DNA of 64,000 bases from Chitinophagaceae bacterium (GCA_019638615.1 JAHBTL010000012.1:85982-149981); one strand, 5' to 3'; positions 26,045 through 34,804 are shown, counted from the first letter of the stretch. The notes: generated by a model not told the origin, from the letters alone. Numbers and translations: made by a program.

Positions 26045-26530
26045 ATGAATGTAAATGACTTGCTGCAGAAGACAACTGATATTGCTTCTGCATACCGAGG
26101 TTACCACGGCGGGTACTTTAAGACCCTGCTTTCTCCCATGCAAAGTGGCGGCGAACTGGCAATATTGGATATGGTTTTACCCAAAGGAGCGGAACCTCCT
26201 CCCCATATTCATGAAAAGGAGCATGAGACCTTTTATATACTGGAAGGAACTGTTGAGTTTGTAATCAACGGAACGGCGCATGTGCTTGTGCCGGGAGCCG
26301 CTTTATTCGCTCCGCGGCAGGCTCCGCATTATTTTAAGATATTAACAGCTACCGCCCGTATTATTACCATAATGACTCCGGGTGATCTCTGGCATTATTT
26401 TGTAGAGTTCAGCGAACCCTGCAATGAAATACCTCAGATCACTTCACCTGAGCCTCCAACGCCTGAACAAATCCGGTATATGGCCGAAAGGCTTTCCAGC
26501 AGATATCATTTGAACCTTTTAACTAAATAA
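26045..26530 (+). CDS. Cupin-domain protein
   Basis: 161 residues, a single cupin barrel: metal motif 1 in GAEPPPHIHEKEHETFYILEG (two His, Glu) and motif 2 in GAALFAPRQAPHYFKI, with His. It resembles small quercetin-dioxygenase-like cupins; no reaction is assigned. It is the first gene divergent from the LytS/LytTR pair and lies 2 bases before a YceI gene, so the two are probably co-transcribed. Confidence 0.85.
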   Translation: MNVNDLLQKTTDIASAYRGYHGGYFKTLLSPMQSGGELAILDMVLPKGAEPPPHIHEKEHETFYILEGTVEFVINGTAHVLVPGAALFAPRQAPHYFKILTATARIITIMTPGDLWHYFVEFSEPCNEIPQITSPEPPTPEQIRYMAERLSSRYHLNLLTK

Positions 26531-26532
26531 TC

Positions 26533-27126
26533 ATGAAATATCAGTTTGCATTATACGCACTTCTAATCATAGCCAGCGCCTGTTCAAGAAAAAACGAAAA
26601 TTTATTGAGCACTTACATTGTTGATGAGTCGCACTCAGTCATAGGATGGAAAGGCGCTGCCCCTGACCATTTCCATGAAGGTTCTTTTTCGCTATGGGGA
26701 AAAATACATGGTGATAGCAACGGGAATATTAAAGACGGTAAATTTTCTATTCCTATTGCCAGCATCAAAAACTTTGATCTGCCGGACACCATCAAACCCC
26801 AGTTGCTTGATCATTTAAAAGGACAGGACTTTTTTAATATAGCTTTATATCCCGATGCCGGCTTTGAAATAGAACGGGTAACACCTTATGATAAGTTCTC
26901 CCCTGATACTACGCATATCATACAGGGCGTCTTTACCATGTTAGGCAAGACGAATACAATCAGCTTTCCTGCAAAAATCACATTTGAAAATGGCAGCATA
27001 AGAACACAGGCAGGTTTTAGCATTGATCGTTTAAAATGGGGAATGGCCAGCTTCAGCGATCCGAACGGGGAGTTGTACATATTCCCCGAGGTAGAAATAA
27101 AGCTTGATATAAAAGCAACAAAATGA
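26533..27126 (+). CDS. YceI-family lipoprotein
   Basis: 197 residues. Lipoprotein signal peptide with lipobox IIASAC (Cys17). The YceI lipocalin-like barrel has YIVDESHSVIGWKG, GSFSLWGKIHG, LKGQDFFNIALYPDAGFEIE and RLKWGM. YceI proteins bind long isoprenoid or lipid molecules. It follows the cupin gene by 2 bases. A second YceI lipoprotein is at 36540; the two share the fold motifs but differ clearly in sequence. Confidence 0.92.
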   Translation: MKYQFALYALLIIASACSRKNENLLSTYIVDESHSVIGWKGAAPDHFHEGSFSLWGKIHGDSNGNIKDGKFSIPIASIKNFDLPDTIKPQLLDHLKGQDFFNIALYPDAGFEIERVTPYDKFSPDTTHIIQGVFTMLGKTNTISFPAKITFENGSIRTQAGFSIDRLKWGMASFSDPNGELYIFPEVEIKLDIKATK

Positions 27127-27170
27127 GACTAAGCTTTATCTATATTATATAACGCTTCGATGAAGAAATT

Positions 27171-27207
27171 GCCGCGGATGCGAAGATTCAACCCATGCAT
27201 CCGCGGC
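27171..27207. terminator. Perfect 11-bp inverted repeat between convergent genes
   Basis: GCCGCGGATGC (27171-27181) and GCATCCGCGGC (27197-27207) flank a 15-base loop. It lies between the YceI gene and the convergent gene at 27256, so a bidirectional terminator is likely, although T runs on either side are weak. Confidence 0.65.
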
Positions 27208-27255
27208 TTCTGGTTTCTTTAAACAGAACACACAAGGGCTAAGCTGAAACATTCT

Positions 27256-27732
27256 TCAGGCCTGAAGCACCTCCATATCTACTGCTTTTTTTTCGAAGTT
27301 TCTGTTAAGGGTTCGCCGAAGCTTTACCATACCAAGTAATATGTATACCTGGAAGATGGTTACAAGCAAGTGGAGTAAAACCGACGCATAAAAAAGCGGG
27401 CTTAATACCAAAGTTCCCGCTCCCGATAATCCTGTTACCAATTTCACATCATTGATGTTATAAGTAAGCAAGGCAGAGAGCAGGAAAAAGTTCAGGATGA
27501 AAAGCCAGTTGAAAGTAGTTTTCTGACTTAAGGAAAGTGGCATATCCGGGTAGTTCTTATAAATGACCTGCCAAACAAACGAAGTCAGGTAAACAGCAAA
27601 ACAAAATGCAATGAAGCTGACAATGCTGTGCCAACCAGCTTCATTAAAAATATATACAAAACTGTTGAGCGTCATGTAACCTGCTAAAGCAAACTGCAGT
27701 GCGCAAATCAGTTTCAGCAAAGAGATATTCAT
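27256..27732 (-). CDS. Hypothetical four-helix membrane protein
   Basis: 158 residues with four predicted membrane helices (roughly 6-28, 34-56, 72-92, 105-130), a short basic cytoplasmic tail and no signal peptidase site. Not recognised. The topology resembles small integral proteins of the DoxX/DUF families, but no diagnostic motif is visible. It is monocistronic, convergent with the YceI gene across the inverted repeat and co-directional with the downstream glycan operon. Confidence 0.7.
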   Translation of the reverse strand: MNISLLKLICALQFALAGYMTLNSFVYIFNEAGWHSIVSFIAFCFAVYLTSFVWQVIYKNYPDMPLSLSQKTTFNWLFILNFFLLSALLTYNINDVKLVTGLSGAGTLVLSPLFYASVLLHLLVTIFQVYILLGMVKLRRTLNRNFEKKAVDMEVLQA

Positions 27733-27823
27733 ATCCCTAATATAACACAGTTCCCTGAAAATAAAGAAGAAAATATACCGAGGACAGCCTGCAATACACG
27801 ATTCCTCAAAGGGGTCAGTTCAA

Positions 27824-28834
27824 CTAGTTTACCTTTATCAACCTGTCACATTTCGAAAACATAAGGCCTTCAGCATAATGAGAATGAGCAGAAATACCTT
27901 TTTTACCTTTTAACCAGTCGATATAAATGGCTGCCGTATTAATACCCGCTTCATGCGAAAAGGGATACCCGCCTCCAAACCTGGGGTTCAGCTCCAGTAT
28001 ATAATACTCCCCTTTTTCTTCAAATATATCACAGTCGAGGTTGCCAATATGCTTTAGGTTTTGCCCTATCGTTTTGCCTATTTCCTCTATTTTCGGATCA
28101 ATTACCGAAATCGCTTTATCAGTTTCTCCTGACCGCATGGATAACTTTTTACGGGCAAACGTGCCCATGTACTCTCCATCAAAATTATTGAGCACATCCA
28201 TGCCATATTCATCTCCGTCAATTTTTTCCTGGATCATTATCGCATGACTCAGATCTTCCTTACTTGCCTCGGCCAGTATGCTGCGTGTCAATCTGATCGT
28301 CAGAAGCTTATAGGCCAGCTCCAGTTCTTCCATATCTTCCGGAAAGTCAATGCCTATAGAAGCGCTACCCCATCTTGGTTTAATTACCAATGGAAACTTT
28401 AACTCGCCGGACGCGAGCGCCTTTTTAGCTTCTTCCAAATCTATATAGGTCCTGGGAGAACGTAAACCTATACTTTCAACAAAAAGGGCTGTTTCCCATT
28501 TATCGAAAGCAATTCTTATCACCCTTTCATCCGAAACAATTACCCTGGCCCCCAATTGCTCTATTTCATCCTTTCCAGCCGAAAGGATCGGAAGTTCAAG
28601 GTCGTTCAGGGAAATAACTGCATCTACCTTCTGCTCTGCAACAATTTTCTTAATGGCGTCCAGGTAACCATCCTCGTAAATTGCAGGCACAATAAACGCT
28701 TCATCCGCATCTACCATTGCCGGTGCCGAATCCTGCATGTCCGATGCAAGCACTTTTCCGTCATCGCCCAAAGCCTCTTTAAAATAGTTTATGAGGTAGT
28801 TCCTTCTACCTGCACATGTGAACAATATATTCAT
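27824..28834 (-). CDS. ATP-grasp protein (CarB-like) of a glycan operon
   Basis: 336 residues. N-terminal Rossmann-like pre-ATP-grasp domain (NILFTCAGRRNYLINYFKEAL), then ATP-grasp motifs: FPLVIKPRWGSASIGI, MIQEKIDGDEYGMDVL and DCDIFEEKGEYYILELNPRFGGGYP (metal and ATP ligands). The type is related to carbamoyl-phosphate synthase large-chain domains and is frequent in surface-polysaccharide clusters, where it may attach an amino acid or other acid to a sugar amine. It is last in the five-gene minus-strand operon, one base after an ACC-deaminase-like gene. Confidence 0.88.
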   Translation of the reverse strand: MNILFTCAGRRNYLINYFKEALGDDGKVLASDMQDSAPAMVDADEAFIVPAIYEDGYLDAIKKIVAEQKVDAVISLNDLELPILSAGKDEIEQLGARVIVSDERVIRIAFDKWETALFVESIGLRSPRTYIDLEEAKKALASGELKFPLVIKPRWGSASIGIDFPEDMEELELAYKLLTIRLTRSILAEASKEDLSHAIMIQEKIDGDEYGMDVLNNFDGEYMGTFARKKLSMRSGETDKAISVIDPKIEEIGKTIGQNLKHIGNLDCDIFEEKGEYYILELNPRFGGGYPFSHEAGINTAAIYIDWLKGKKGISAHSHYAEGLMFSKCDRLIKVN

Positions 28835-28835
28835 G

Positions 28836-29747
28836 TTATCTTGCTAAAAAGTTTAGTACTCCTCCTGTATGCCAAAATAAGATATTTTTTTTTGTAACGT
28901 CATATTTTCTGATATACTGCAACATTCCGTAAAACGCTTTTCCGGAATAGCATGTATCTAAAATAAAACCATAGTCACGGATAGAGCTATCTGAAAACGC
29001 TTTTAACTCGCTGTCATATTTCTCATATCCTCCAAACAGGTAGTCATCAACCACAATTGCCTTTTGGTTTGTAAATTTAATATTATAATGAGCACAAAGA
29101 TCCTGATAGAACTTAGCCACAATTTCCGTTGCCTGTGCAGACCTCCTGGCAATTGACATTCCTACAACCGCAGTATTTTCAAATCCAAATTTATCGAGCC
29201 CGGCCATTAGCCCGGCCTGCGTTGAGCCTGTTCCAGACGCCAGAAAAATCAAATCGGGATGCCAGTTGCTCTGAACACAATAGTCTTTCAACTCAGCAAC
29301 CGCATCAATGTATGCACCCCCCCCCTCCATTGTATGTGCTCCTCCCCAAATATAGTATGGCTTCAGTCCCCTTTCTTCATAATATTTCATCTCGGCATTC
29401 ATCAATGTTCCTATCTCCGCAGGAGCTGAAGCAAATATAATTTTGCTCCCGGACATTCTCATAATCTTGGCATTCCCCGAATCTTTATAAAAATCTTCCG
29501 CTGATCCATGCAGCACCAGGGAGCACTCTAATTTGTTTTGTGCAGCAAAAACAGCAGCGGCCCTGCAATGATTCGACTGGACACCTCCTGTTGTAACAAT
29601 GGCATTCGCTTTTTTAGAAAAAACATCCAGGCCAACCGCCTTCATTTTCCGGCCTTTATTTCCACCTCCCAAAAAGGGGAACAAGTCATCCCGAAAGATG
29701 AATAACTTTTCATTGATTTGCTGTATCCAATCGAAATTCATCTTCAT
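28836..29747 (-). CDS. ACC deaminase/D-cysteine desulfhydrase-family PLP enzyme
   Basis: 303 residues, fold-type II PLP enzyme: LFPFLGGGNKGRKMKA (PLP lysine in GGNKxRK), TTGGVQSNHCRAAAVFAA and FLASGTGSTQAGLMAG (phosphate loop), with LFWHTGGVLNF at the end. Relatives act on ACC, D-cysteine or other D-amino acids. Its place between an acetyltransferase and an ATP-grasp ligase inside a glycan operon suggests that it makes or racemises an amino-acid substituent; that is inference. The start overlaps the previous gene by 38 bases. Confidence 0.88.
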   Translation of the reverse strand: MKMNFDWIQQINEKLFIFRDDLFPFLGGGNKGRKMKAVGLDVFSKKANAIVTTGGVQSNHCRAAAVFAAQNKLECSLVLHGSAEDFYKDSGNAKIMRMSGSKIIFASAPAEIGTLMNAEMKYYEERGLKPYYIWGGAHTMEGGGAYIDAVAELKDYCVQSNWHPDLIFLASGTGSTQAGLMAGLDKFGFENTAVVGMSIARRSAQATEIVAKFYQDLCAHYNIKFTNQKAIVVDDYLFGGYEKYDSELKAFSDSSIRDYGFILDTCYSGKAFYGMLQYIRKYDVTKKNILFWHTGGVLNFLAR

Positions 29748-30270
29748 TATTTTTTTTCCAGTCCTGGCGCTCCCAATCAGATTTCAAAAGTCCATATATT
29801 CTCCTGTTTTGAAAAGCTCCGTTTTTCCATTTATGCTGGCGTAAAGTGCCTTCAAGAATAAAACCGGATTTTTCATAAATCCTGTAGGCAGCAACATTAT
29901 CATCGTTTGTATATAAATAAATCCTGTTTAAATTTAGCTTCAGGAATGCACAATTATACATCCACTCACACACCCTTTTACCGATGCCCTGCCGGTGCAG
30001 TTCGGGGTTTACCATTACATAGAACTCGGCATAGCGGTGTTCCTCACTTATTCCCGTAAACCCACCCATTGCTAAATATGTACCGTCTTCTCCCATAAAA
30101 GTAAAATCTATCCTGGATTTATTTTCAGCAATCGTTTTAAACCAGTTCCTTGTTTTTTCTTCTGAAGCAGGTAGGTCAAAATACATAGTACTATTTACCA
30201 CAGGGTTGTTGATCCAGTCTACCCGGCATTTTATATCCTCTTTACTGAAAAGCTTCGGCACGATTTTCAT
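29710..30270 (-). CDS. GNAT N-acetyltransferase (RimJ/RimL type)
   Basis: 186 residues. GNAT fold with acetyl-CoA binding loop ELHRQGIGKRVCEWM (Q/RxxGxG/A), strand LNRIYLYTNDDNVAAYRIYEKSGF and C-terminal EGTLRQHKWKNGAFQNRRIYGLLK, as in sugar- and ribosomal-protein acetyltransferases. In this operon it probably acylates an amino sugar nucleotide. It overlaps the upstream sugar transferase gene by 29 bases and the downstream PLP enzyme by 38, a tightly coupled arrangement. Confidence 0.88.
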   Translation of the reverse strand: MKIVPKLFSKEDIKCRVDWINNPVVNSTMYFDLPASEEKTRNWFKTIAENKSRIDFTFMGEDGTYLAMGGFTGISEEHRYAEFYVMVNPELHRQGIGKRVCEWMYNCAFLKLNLNRIYLYTNDDNVAAYRIYEKSGFILEGTLRQHKWKNGAFQNRRIYGLLKSDWERQDWKKNNEDEFRLDTANQ

Positions 30271-30877
30271 TTGATCTGTATTTATCTAAAGTAGTAAAAA
30301 GCTGACCGGGTATAATCACTACATCCTTTCCGTTTATTACATTTTTTATGGTTCTCAGAATTATTTTTACATCCGTTTTTAAAGAAATATTCTCCACATA
30401 CTTTACATCCAGTTCCAGGCGCTCATCCCAATTTAATGTATTCCGCCCGCCTACCTGGGCCAATCCTGTAATCCCGGGGCGGACAGCATGCCTTAGTTTT
30501 TCTCTTTCGGAATAGTACGGCAAATATTTTACTAATAGCGGGCGGGGACCTATAAGCGACATGTCGCCCTTTACTACGTTGATTAGCTGCGGAATCTCAT
30601 CCAGGGATGTTTTCCTTACAAAAGCTCCAACCCGTGTCAATCGTGCAGCATCAGGCAAAAGGTTCCCATCGGAGTCTTTTTTGTCGTTCATGGACTTGAA
30701 CTTTATTATCTTAAAAATTCTTTCGTTAAGCCCCGGGCGCTCCTGATAAAAAAAAGGCTTTCCATTGTTTAAGAAATAAAGCGCCACAGTTACAATAATA
30801 AAAACAGGTGACAGCAGTATCAAAACTATCAAGGCAATTGTAAAGTCGAAAAAACGTTTGAAAAAGAACTTATACAT
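30242..30877 (-). CDS. Initiating sugar transferase (PglC/WcaJ-type phosphoglycosyl transferase)
   Basis: 211 residues, single-domain bacterial sugar transferase: N-terminal re-entrant membrane helix (FFDFTIALIVLILLSPVFIIV), catalytic Asp-Glu in VRKTSLDEIPQLINV, then GDMSLIGPRPLLVKYLP and RPGITGLAQVGGRN. It transfers a sugar-1-phosphate from UDP-sugar to undecaprenyl phosphate, starting glycan assembly at the inner membrane. The small size matches PglC rather than the five-helix WbaP/WcaJ proteins. Overlaps its neighbours on both sides. Confidence 0.95.
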   Translation of the reverse strand: MYKFFFKRFFDFTIALIVLILLSPVFIIVTVALYFLNNGKPFFYQERPGLNERIFKIIKFKSMNDKKDSDGNLLPDAARLTRVGAFVRKTSLDEIPQLINVVKGDMSLIGPRPLLVKYLPYYSEREKLRHAVRPGITGLAQVGGRNTLNWDERLELDVKYVENISLKTDVKIILRTIKNVINGKDVVIIPGQLFTTLDKYRSNENRAEAFQ

Positions 30878-32051
30878 TATTTTTCTTTATTAATGAATGA
30901 TATTCATTCAATATCTCATTTTGAACATATAACCTTTCATAGTTTTTGACGATAAGCTCCCGGCTAACCCGGGAAATTTTTTTCCTCACTTCCGTATTTT
31001 CATACAAATAAAGCATTTTCTCCATCAATTTATCCTGGTTTTGAGGAGGAATGATAATACCATTATAGCCATCTTCTACAATCTCATTACATCCATTTAT
31101 ATCAGTGGTTACGCTGGCAATACCCATAGCACAGGACTGCATCAGCACGTTCGGAAAACCTTCCCTGTAGCTGGGAAAAGTAAACACATCAGCTATCGCA
31201 AAATAAGGGCGAACATCTTTCTGATACCCTGCCGCAATAATAGCGGAATTGGTTTCTATTTCCCGCTCTGTTTCCGGTTTGAGCGGATCAAGATGCCTTT
31301 CATAGTTACCTACCAGTAACAGTTTTGTATTGGGGTATCTCTCATGAATGCAGCAGAAAGCAGCTACCAGCTCATTTATCCCCTTATCCCTTACCATTCT
31401 CCCCACAAACACATATACAAAATCATCGTGTTTGATGCCCAACGATTCCCTGAGCTGCAGCTTTTGCTCATCCGATATGAAAGCCGGGTCAAAATGCGAG
31501 GTATCTATTCCATTGGAGCTTCCTTTCCCTATCACTTTCAGCTTTGCCTGATTCGTGAATTTATGCTGCAAAATAATATTGTATAATCCATAAGAATTAG
31601 GGTACACCATTGTTGCCCAGCCGTAAGTCCTTTTCTCCACAAAGTTCAAAAGATGTCTTTTTCTTCCTTTTGCCATCAACAACGGCATGCCTGCAACGGT
31701 GTGCAGCCTGTAGGGAACACCAGCCAGCCAGGCGGCCAACATACCAACAGTTCCGGCTTTAGGCGTATGCGTGTGTACAATCAGCGGCTTTTCTTTTCTG
31801 AAAATCCGGTATAATTTCCACACGGATTGCAGATCCTTCAACGGCGTGATCATCCGGGTCATCTCTACCTCTATGGTTCTCACATTTTCCTGGCGGCTCA
31901 GCTCTTTTAGCGCTTTGCCGGCACTGGAAATGCCAATCACCTCAAACCCATTTTCAGACATAAACTTAAGCTGCCCGTTAAGTAATCCCATCAAAGACTG
32001 GGGAACAGTCGTAATCCTGATCAGCTTTTTTCTATCCACGGAAATAACCAA
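30870..32051 (-). CDS. Glycosyltransferase family 4 (PglA-like)
   Basis: 393 residues from a TTG start; a GTG four codons in is an alternative. GT-B fold: VHTHTPKAGTVGMLAAWLAGVPYRLHTVAGMP in the acceptor domain and KVIGKGSSNGIDTSHFDP, FVYVFVGRMVRDKGINELV and the EX7E region FPSYREGFPNVLMQSCAMG in the donor domain. It probably adds the second sugar to the lipid-linked monosaccharide made by the sugar transferase. First gene of the glycan operon, with a TATCTTTG promoter element about 60 bases upstream. Confidence 0.93.
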   Translation of the reverse strand: MVISVDRKKLIRITTVPQSLMGLLNGQLKFMSENGFEVIGISSAGKALKELSRQENVRTIEVEMTRMITPLKDLQSVWKLYRIFRKEKPLIVHTHTPKAGTVGMLAAWLAGVPYRLHTVAGMPLLMAKGRKRHLLNFVEKRTYGWATMVYPNSYGLYNIILQHKFTNQAKLKVIGKGSSNGIDTSHFDPAFISDEQKLQLRESLGIKHDDFVYVFVGRMVRDKGINELVAAFCCIHERYPNTKLLLVGNYERHLDPLKPETEREIETNSAIIAAGYQKDVRPYFAIADVFTFPSYREGFPNVLMQSCAMGIASVTTDINGCNEIVEDGYNGIIIPPQNQDKLMEKMLYLYENTEVRKKISRVSRELIVKNYERLYVQNEILNEYHSLIKKNNV

Positions 32052-32109
32052 CTTTATTTAAACAGATACACGAGCAGTTCAATGCCTTCCGAAAATTCTT
32101 TTGTGAGCG

Positions 32110-32117
32110 CAAAGATA
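32110..32117 (-). promoter_or_regulatory. Promoter -7 element (TATCTTTG) of the glycan operon
   Basis: Minus-strand TATCTTTG matches TAnnTTTG exactly and would start transcription about 50 bases before the glycosyltransferase start. Confidence 0.55.
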
Positions 32118-32357
32118 ATGAAGTTACCTTTCCGATGTTTGAAAGCATTATTATCTTACAATAAAAGCATCCCTCTTTTACATTTATATTATGAAGATAA
32201 ATGCTAAAAAGGGGGCTCGCTTTACTGGTAAAACGATCATTGTTATCCCCGCAATCATATTAACAGTAAATTAACACCAAATGGCAGTGTCGCTGTAAAA
32301 CATCATTGTATGCAACAAGTTTTACTTCTGTTAATTCCACCCCAAAACCAACTCTTT

Positions 32358-32474
32358 ATGGCTGATTCATTTGCCAGTGAGCAATATTGTCAATATCCGG
32401 GCTGTAACACCACAGGAGTGGCAACTTGCGACCATGTATTTTTCGGGGGTATGATCCAGAAAATAATGGAGTAA
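32358..32474 (+). CDS. Possible 38-aa Cys-rich mini-protein
   Basis: ATG to TAA, 38 residues, with cysteines and one histidine spaced like a zinc-binding knuckle: CQYPGCNTTGVATCDH (C-x4-C-x7-C-x-H, residues 11-26). The pattern is more protein-like than chance for an AT-rich spacer. There is no recognised ribosome site, the upstream promoter evidence is weak (TACTTCTG), and no family is recognised. It could be an independent small protein or the remnant of a zinc-ribbon domain. Confidence 0.3.
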   Translation: MADSFASEQYCQYPGCNTTGVATCDHVFFGGMIQKIME

Positions 32475-32710
32475 AAAATAATTCGAAATAGAACCCTCAT
32501 ACAAAAAATAAATGCCATTCTACTGAACCCGGTACATAATAAATATACGTATTTGCCGGCAACAATTACAACTTCTTGCCATTGCGTTTTAATCTGTTGT
32601 ATTGCCATATTACTCTTTTGACATTTGTTATTTTTTATCAGTTCCTGCATTCGGATGTAATAATAAATTCCCTATCTTGAACTTTTAACGTATAAATACT
32701 GTTCTGCCAT

Positions 32711-33631
32711 ATGCCACAAAACAAATTTAACCGGAGAGAATGGAGTAAGCTGATGCTAACCGGCTTTGCAGGCGCCCTGTTGCCTTCCGCATTATCAGCG
32801 AATGTTCCGGCTTATAAATATTCCTTCGTATTAGGCGTACAAACCTATAGTATGCGCGATCAGTCAAGAGAAGGCGCTATACAAATGATGAAAGAACTGG
32901 GCATTAAAAGTTGCGAAATATGGCAGGGGCATATTGAACCAAAAGAATTTCAATGGGCAAGGAATATTACACCGGAACAGTTGCAGGCAAGGCAGGAATC
33001 GCTTTTAAAATGGAGGCAGCAGGTGAACATGAAAGAGATCGCAGCCATGCGTAAGCAATTTACAAAGGCAGGCATCCATATACAGGCGTACGCCAGCAAT
33101 ATGAATGATGCTACTTCCGACCATGATATAGAACTGGCATTCAGGATCGCAGAAGCGCTGCAAACAGATACCCTTACTACTTCCGCTACCATCACTTCCA
33201 TGAAAAGAATTGATGCGGCTGCCCAAAAATACAAGATCAAAGTAGGCATGCACAATCATTCGAATGTTGACAGGCCGAATGACTTTTCATCGCCTGAAAG
33301 CTTTGAACGCGCAATGGAAGGTTGTTCATCCTATACCCGCATTAACCTGGACATCGGACACTTTGTTGCTGCTAATTTTGACCCGGTTGATTTCATCCGC
33401 AAAAACCACGAAAAAATAGTTTGCCTGCACGTAAAAGACAGGAAAAAAAACCAGGGCGTGAATGTTCCTTTTGGCGAAGGAGATACTCCTATTAAAGAGG
33501 TGCTGGAGCTGATCCGCGATAATCAATGGCCCATACCTGCCAATATTGAGTATGAATACAACGGCCCGGATACAAAAACAGAACTCGGTAAATGCTTTGA
33601 GTATTGCAAAAAAATCTTCAATAGCAAATAA
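32711..33631 (+). CDS. Exported sugar phosphate isomerase/epimerase (TIM barrel)
   Basis: 306 residues with a Tat-like leader: FNRREWSKLMLTGFAGALLP, a twin Arg followed by a hydrophobic stretch. Xylose-isomerase-like TIM barrel with YSFVLGVQTYSMRD, IKSCEIWQGH, KVGMHNHSNVDRPND, RINLDIGHFVAANFDP, VCLHVKDR and IEYEYNG (metal ligands Glu, His, Asp). It probably isomerises a sugar or inositol derivative in the periplasm. It stands alone, upstream of a repeat block and convergent with murB. Confidence 0.9.
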   Translation: MPQNKFNRREWSKLMLTGFAGALLPSALSANVPAYKYSFVLGVQTYSMRDQSREGAIQMMKELGIKSCEIWQGHIEPKEFQWARNITPEQLQARQESLLKWRQQVNMKEIAAMRKQFTKAGIHIQAYASNMNDATSDHDIELAFRIAEALQTDTLTTSATITSMKRIDAAAQKYKIKVGMHNHSNVDRPNDFSSPESFERAMEGCSSYTRINLDIGHFVAANFDPVDFIRKNHEKIVCLHVKDRKKNQGVNVPFGEGDTPIKEVLELIRDNQWPIPANIEYEYNGPDTKTELGKCFEYCKKIFNSK

Positions 33632-33639
33632 GCATAAAG

Positions 33640-33735
33640 CAATGTTTGTAGTTTATGGTTTTTAGTTTATTGAAGTTGTGAACCATACACTACAAACCAC
33701 AAACGATAAACTTCAAACTGTCAACCGTCCATTGC
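33640..33735 (+). repeat. Intergenic imperfect inverted repeat (GTTTGTAGTTTAT type)
   Basis: The left part (GTTTGTAGTTTATGGTTT...TTTATTGAAGTT) faces its degenerate complement (TACAAACCACAAACGATAAACTTC) across a loop near 33680. It is followed by words such as CCATTGCCCATCGTC, also found near 55300. It lies between convergent genes. Confidence 0.75.
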
Positions 33736-33741
33736 CCATCG

Positions 33742-34770
33742 TCAATAAACATTAACCTCCCTCTCCAGGGTTACACCAAACTTTGAATACACGCTTTCAA
33801 GCACCTGTTTACTCAATTCATATATTTCCCTGCCGGTGGCGCCGCCATAATTTACCAATACCAGGGCCTGACGGTCATGCACACCCGCCGCTCCTTCCCT
33901 GTATCCTTTCCAGCCTGTACCTTCTGAAGGGCCGCTGTGCTCTATCAGCCAGCCCGCAGCAAGCTTTACTGTTCCATCAGCATTTTCATAGCCAACTATG
34001 GAAGGATATTTTTCTTTTAAACCGGCATATTGTTTTTTACTTACCGAAGGATTTTTAAAAAAGCTGCCGGCATTACCCGTTACGGCCGGATCGGGCAATT
34101 TTGAAGAGCGGATATTGATAACGGCCTGCGATACAGCCCCTATACTCAACGAGGTGATATTCATTTTATCCAGCTCTTCCCTGATAGCTCCATACGTTGT
34201 ATGAAACACCGGGTCTTTACGCAACCGGAAGCTTACATTCAGGATAACATATTCCCCTTTCAGCTCTTTTTTAAAGACACTTTCACGGTAACCGAAATGA
34301 CAATCGCCTGCTGTAAAAGTATGCACCTTCTTTTCTCGGAGATGAAAAGCTTCCAGGCTGTTGAACACTTCTTTCAATTCAACGCCATAAGCGCCTATAT
34401 TCTGCATAGGAGCAGCGCCTACATTACCGGGGATCAGCGACAGGTTTTCCAGACCGGCCCAATTCCTCGATATTGCATATTGAACAAACCTGTGCCAGTT
34501 TTCGCCGGCGCCCGCTTTTACATATACAAATGAATTGTCTTCGCCCAGCTCTTCAATACCCATGATGTTATTTTTCCATACCCAGCCATTTATATTTTGA
34601 GTGAACAGCACGTTGCTGCCTCCGCCTAATACAATTACCGCGTCTTTATGAGCCTGTTCGGTAAGCCGTGCAAGCTCATTCATATTCGAAAAGCCTGCAA
34701 AATATTTTGCATACACCTCAATCCCGAAAGTATTGTATTGCCGGAGCGAAATATTTTCCTGAATTTGCAT
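33742..34770 (-). CDS. murB: UDP-N-acetylmuramate dehydrogenase
   Basis: Reduces UDP-GlcNAc-enolpyruvate to UDP-MurNAc with FAD and NADPH in peptidoglycan synthesis. 342 residues from the ATG at 34770; the open frame runs 28 codons further but would overlap the divergent gene. FAD-binding motifs VLGGGSNVLF and LSLIPGNVGAAPMQNIGAYGVEL, the catalytic FGYRESVFK region, the proton-donor Ser in GNAGSFFKNPSV and the terminal Glu in LEREVNV identify type I MurB. Confidence 0.96.
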   Translation of the reverse strand: MQIQENISLRQYNTFGIEVYAKYFAGFSNMNELARLTEQAHKDAVIVLGGGSNVLFTQNINGWVWKNNIMGIEELGEDNSFVYVKAGAGENWHRFVQYAISRNWAGLENLSLIPGNVGAAPMQNIGAYGVELKEVFNSLEAFHLREKKVHTFTAGDCHFGYRESVFKKELKGEYVILNVSFRLRKDPVFHTTYGAIREELDKMNITSLSIGAVSQAVINIRSSKLPDPAVTGNAGSFFKNPSVSKKQYAGLKEKYPSIVGYENADGTVKLAAGWLIEHSGPSEGTGWKGYREGAAGVHDRQALVLVNYGGATGREIYELSKQVLESVYSKFGVTLEREVNVY

Positions 34771-34804
34771 ACCGTTGTCATTTACCGCAAAATAAATCAA
34801 AAAC

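Larger units (their letters stand above)
32052..32710. other. 659-bp intergenic region with glycan-operon promoter and a 38-codon mini-ORF
   Basis: AT-rich region between the divergent glycan operon and a sugar epimerase gene. It holds the minus-strand promoter element at 32110-32117 and the Cys-rich short reading frame at 32358-32474. A minus-strand open frame over 32390-32650 has no protein-like character. Apart from these I see no further gene, repeat array or strong hairpin. Confidence 0.6.

Noticed and set aside
32390-32650. 86-codon minus-strand frame in the large spacer
   Set aside because: Aromatic-rich, low-complexity sequence without recognisable features; it overlaps the more protein-like plus-strand mini-ORF.
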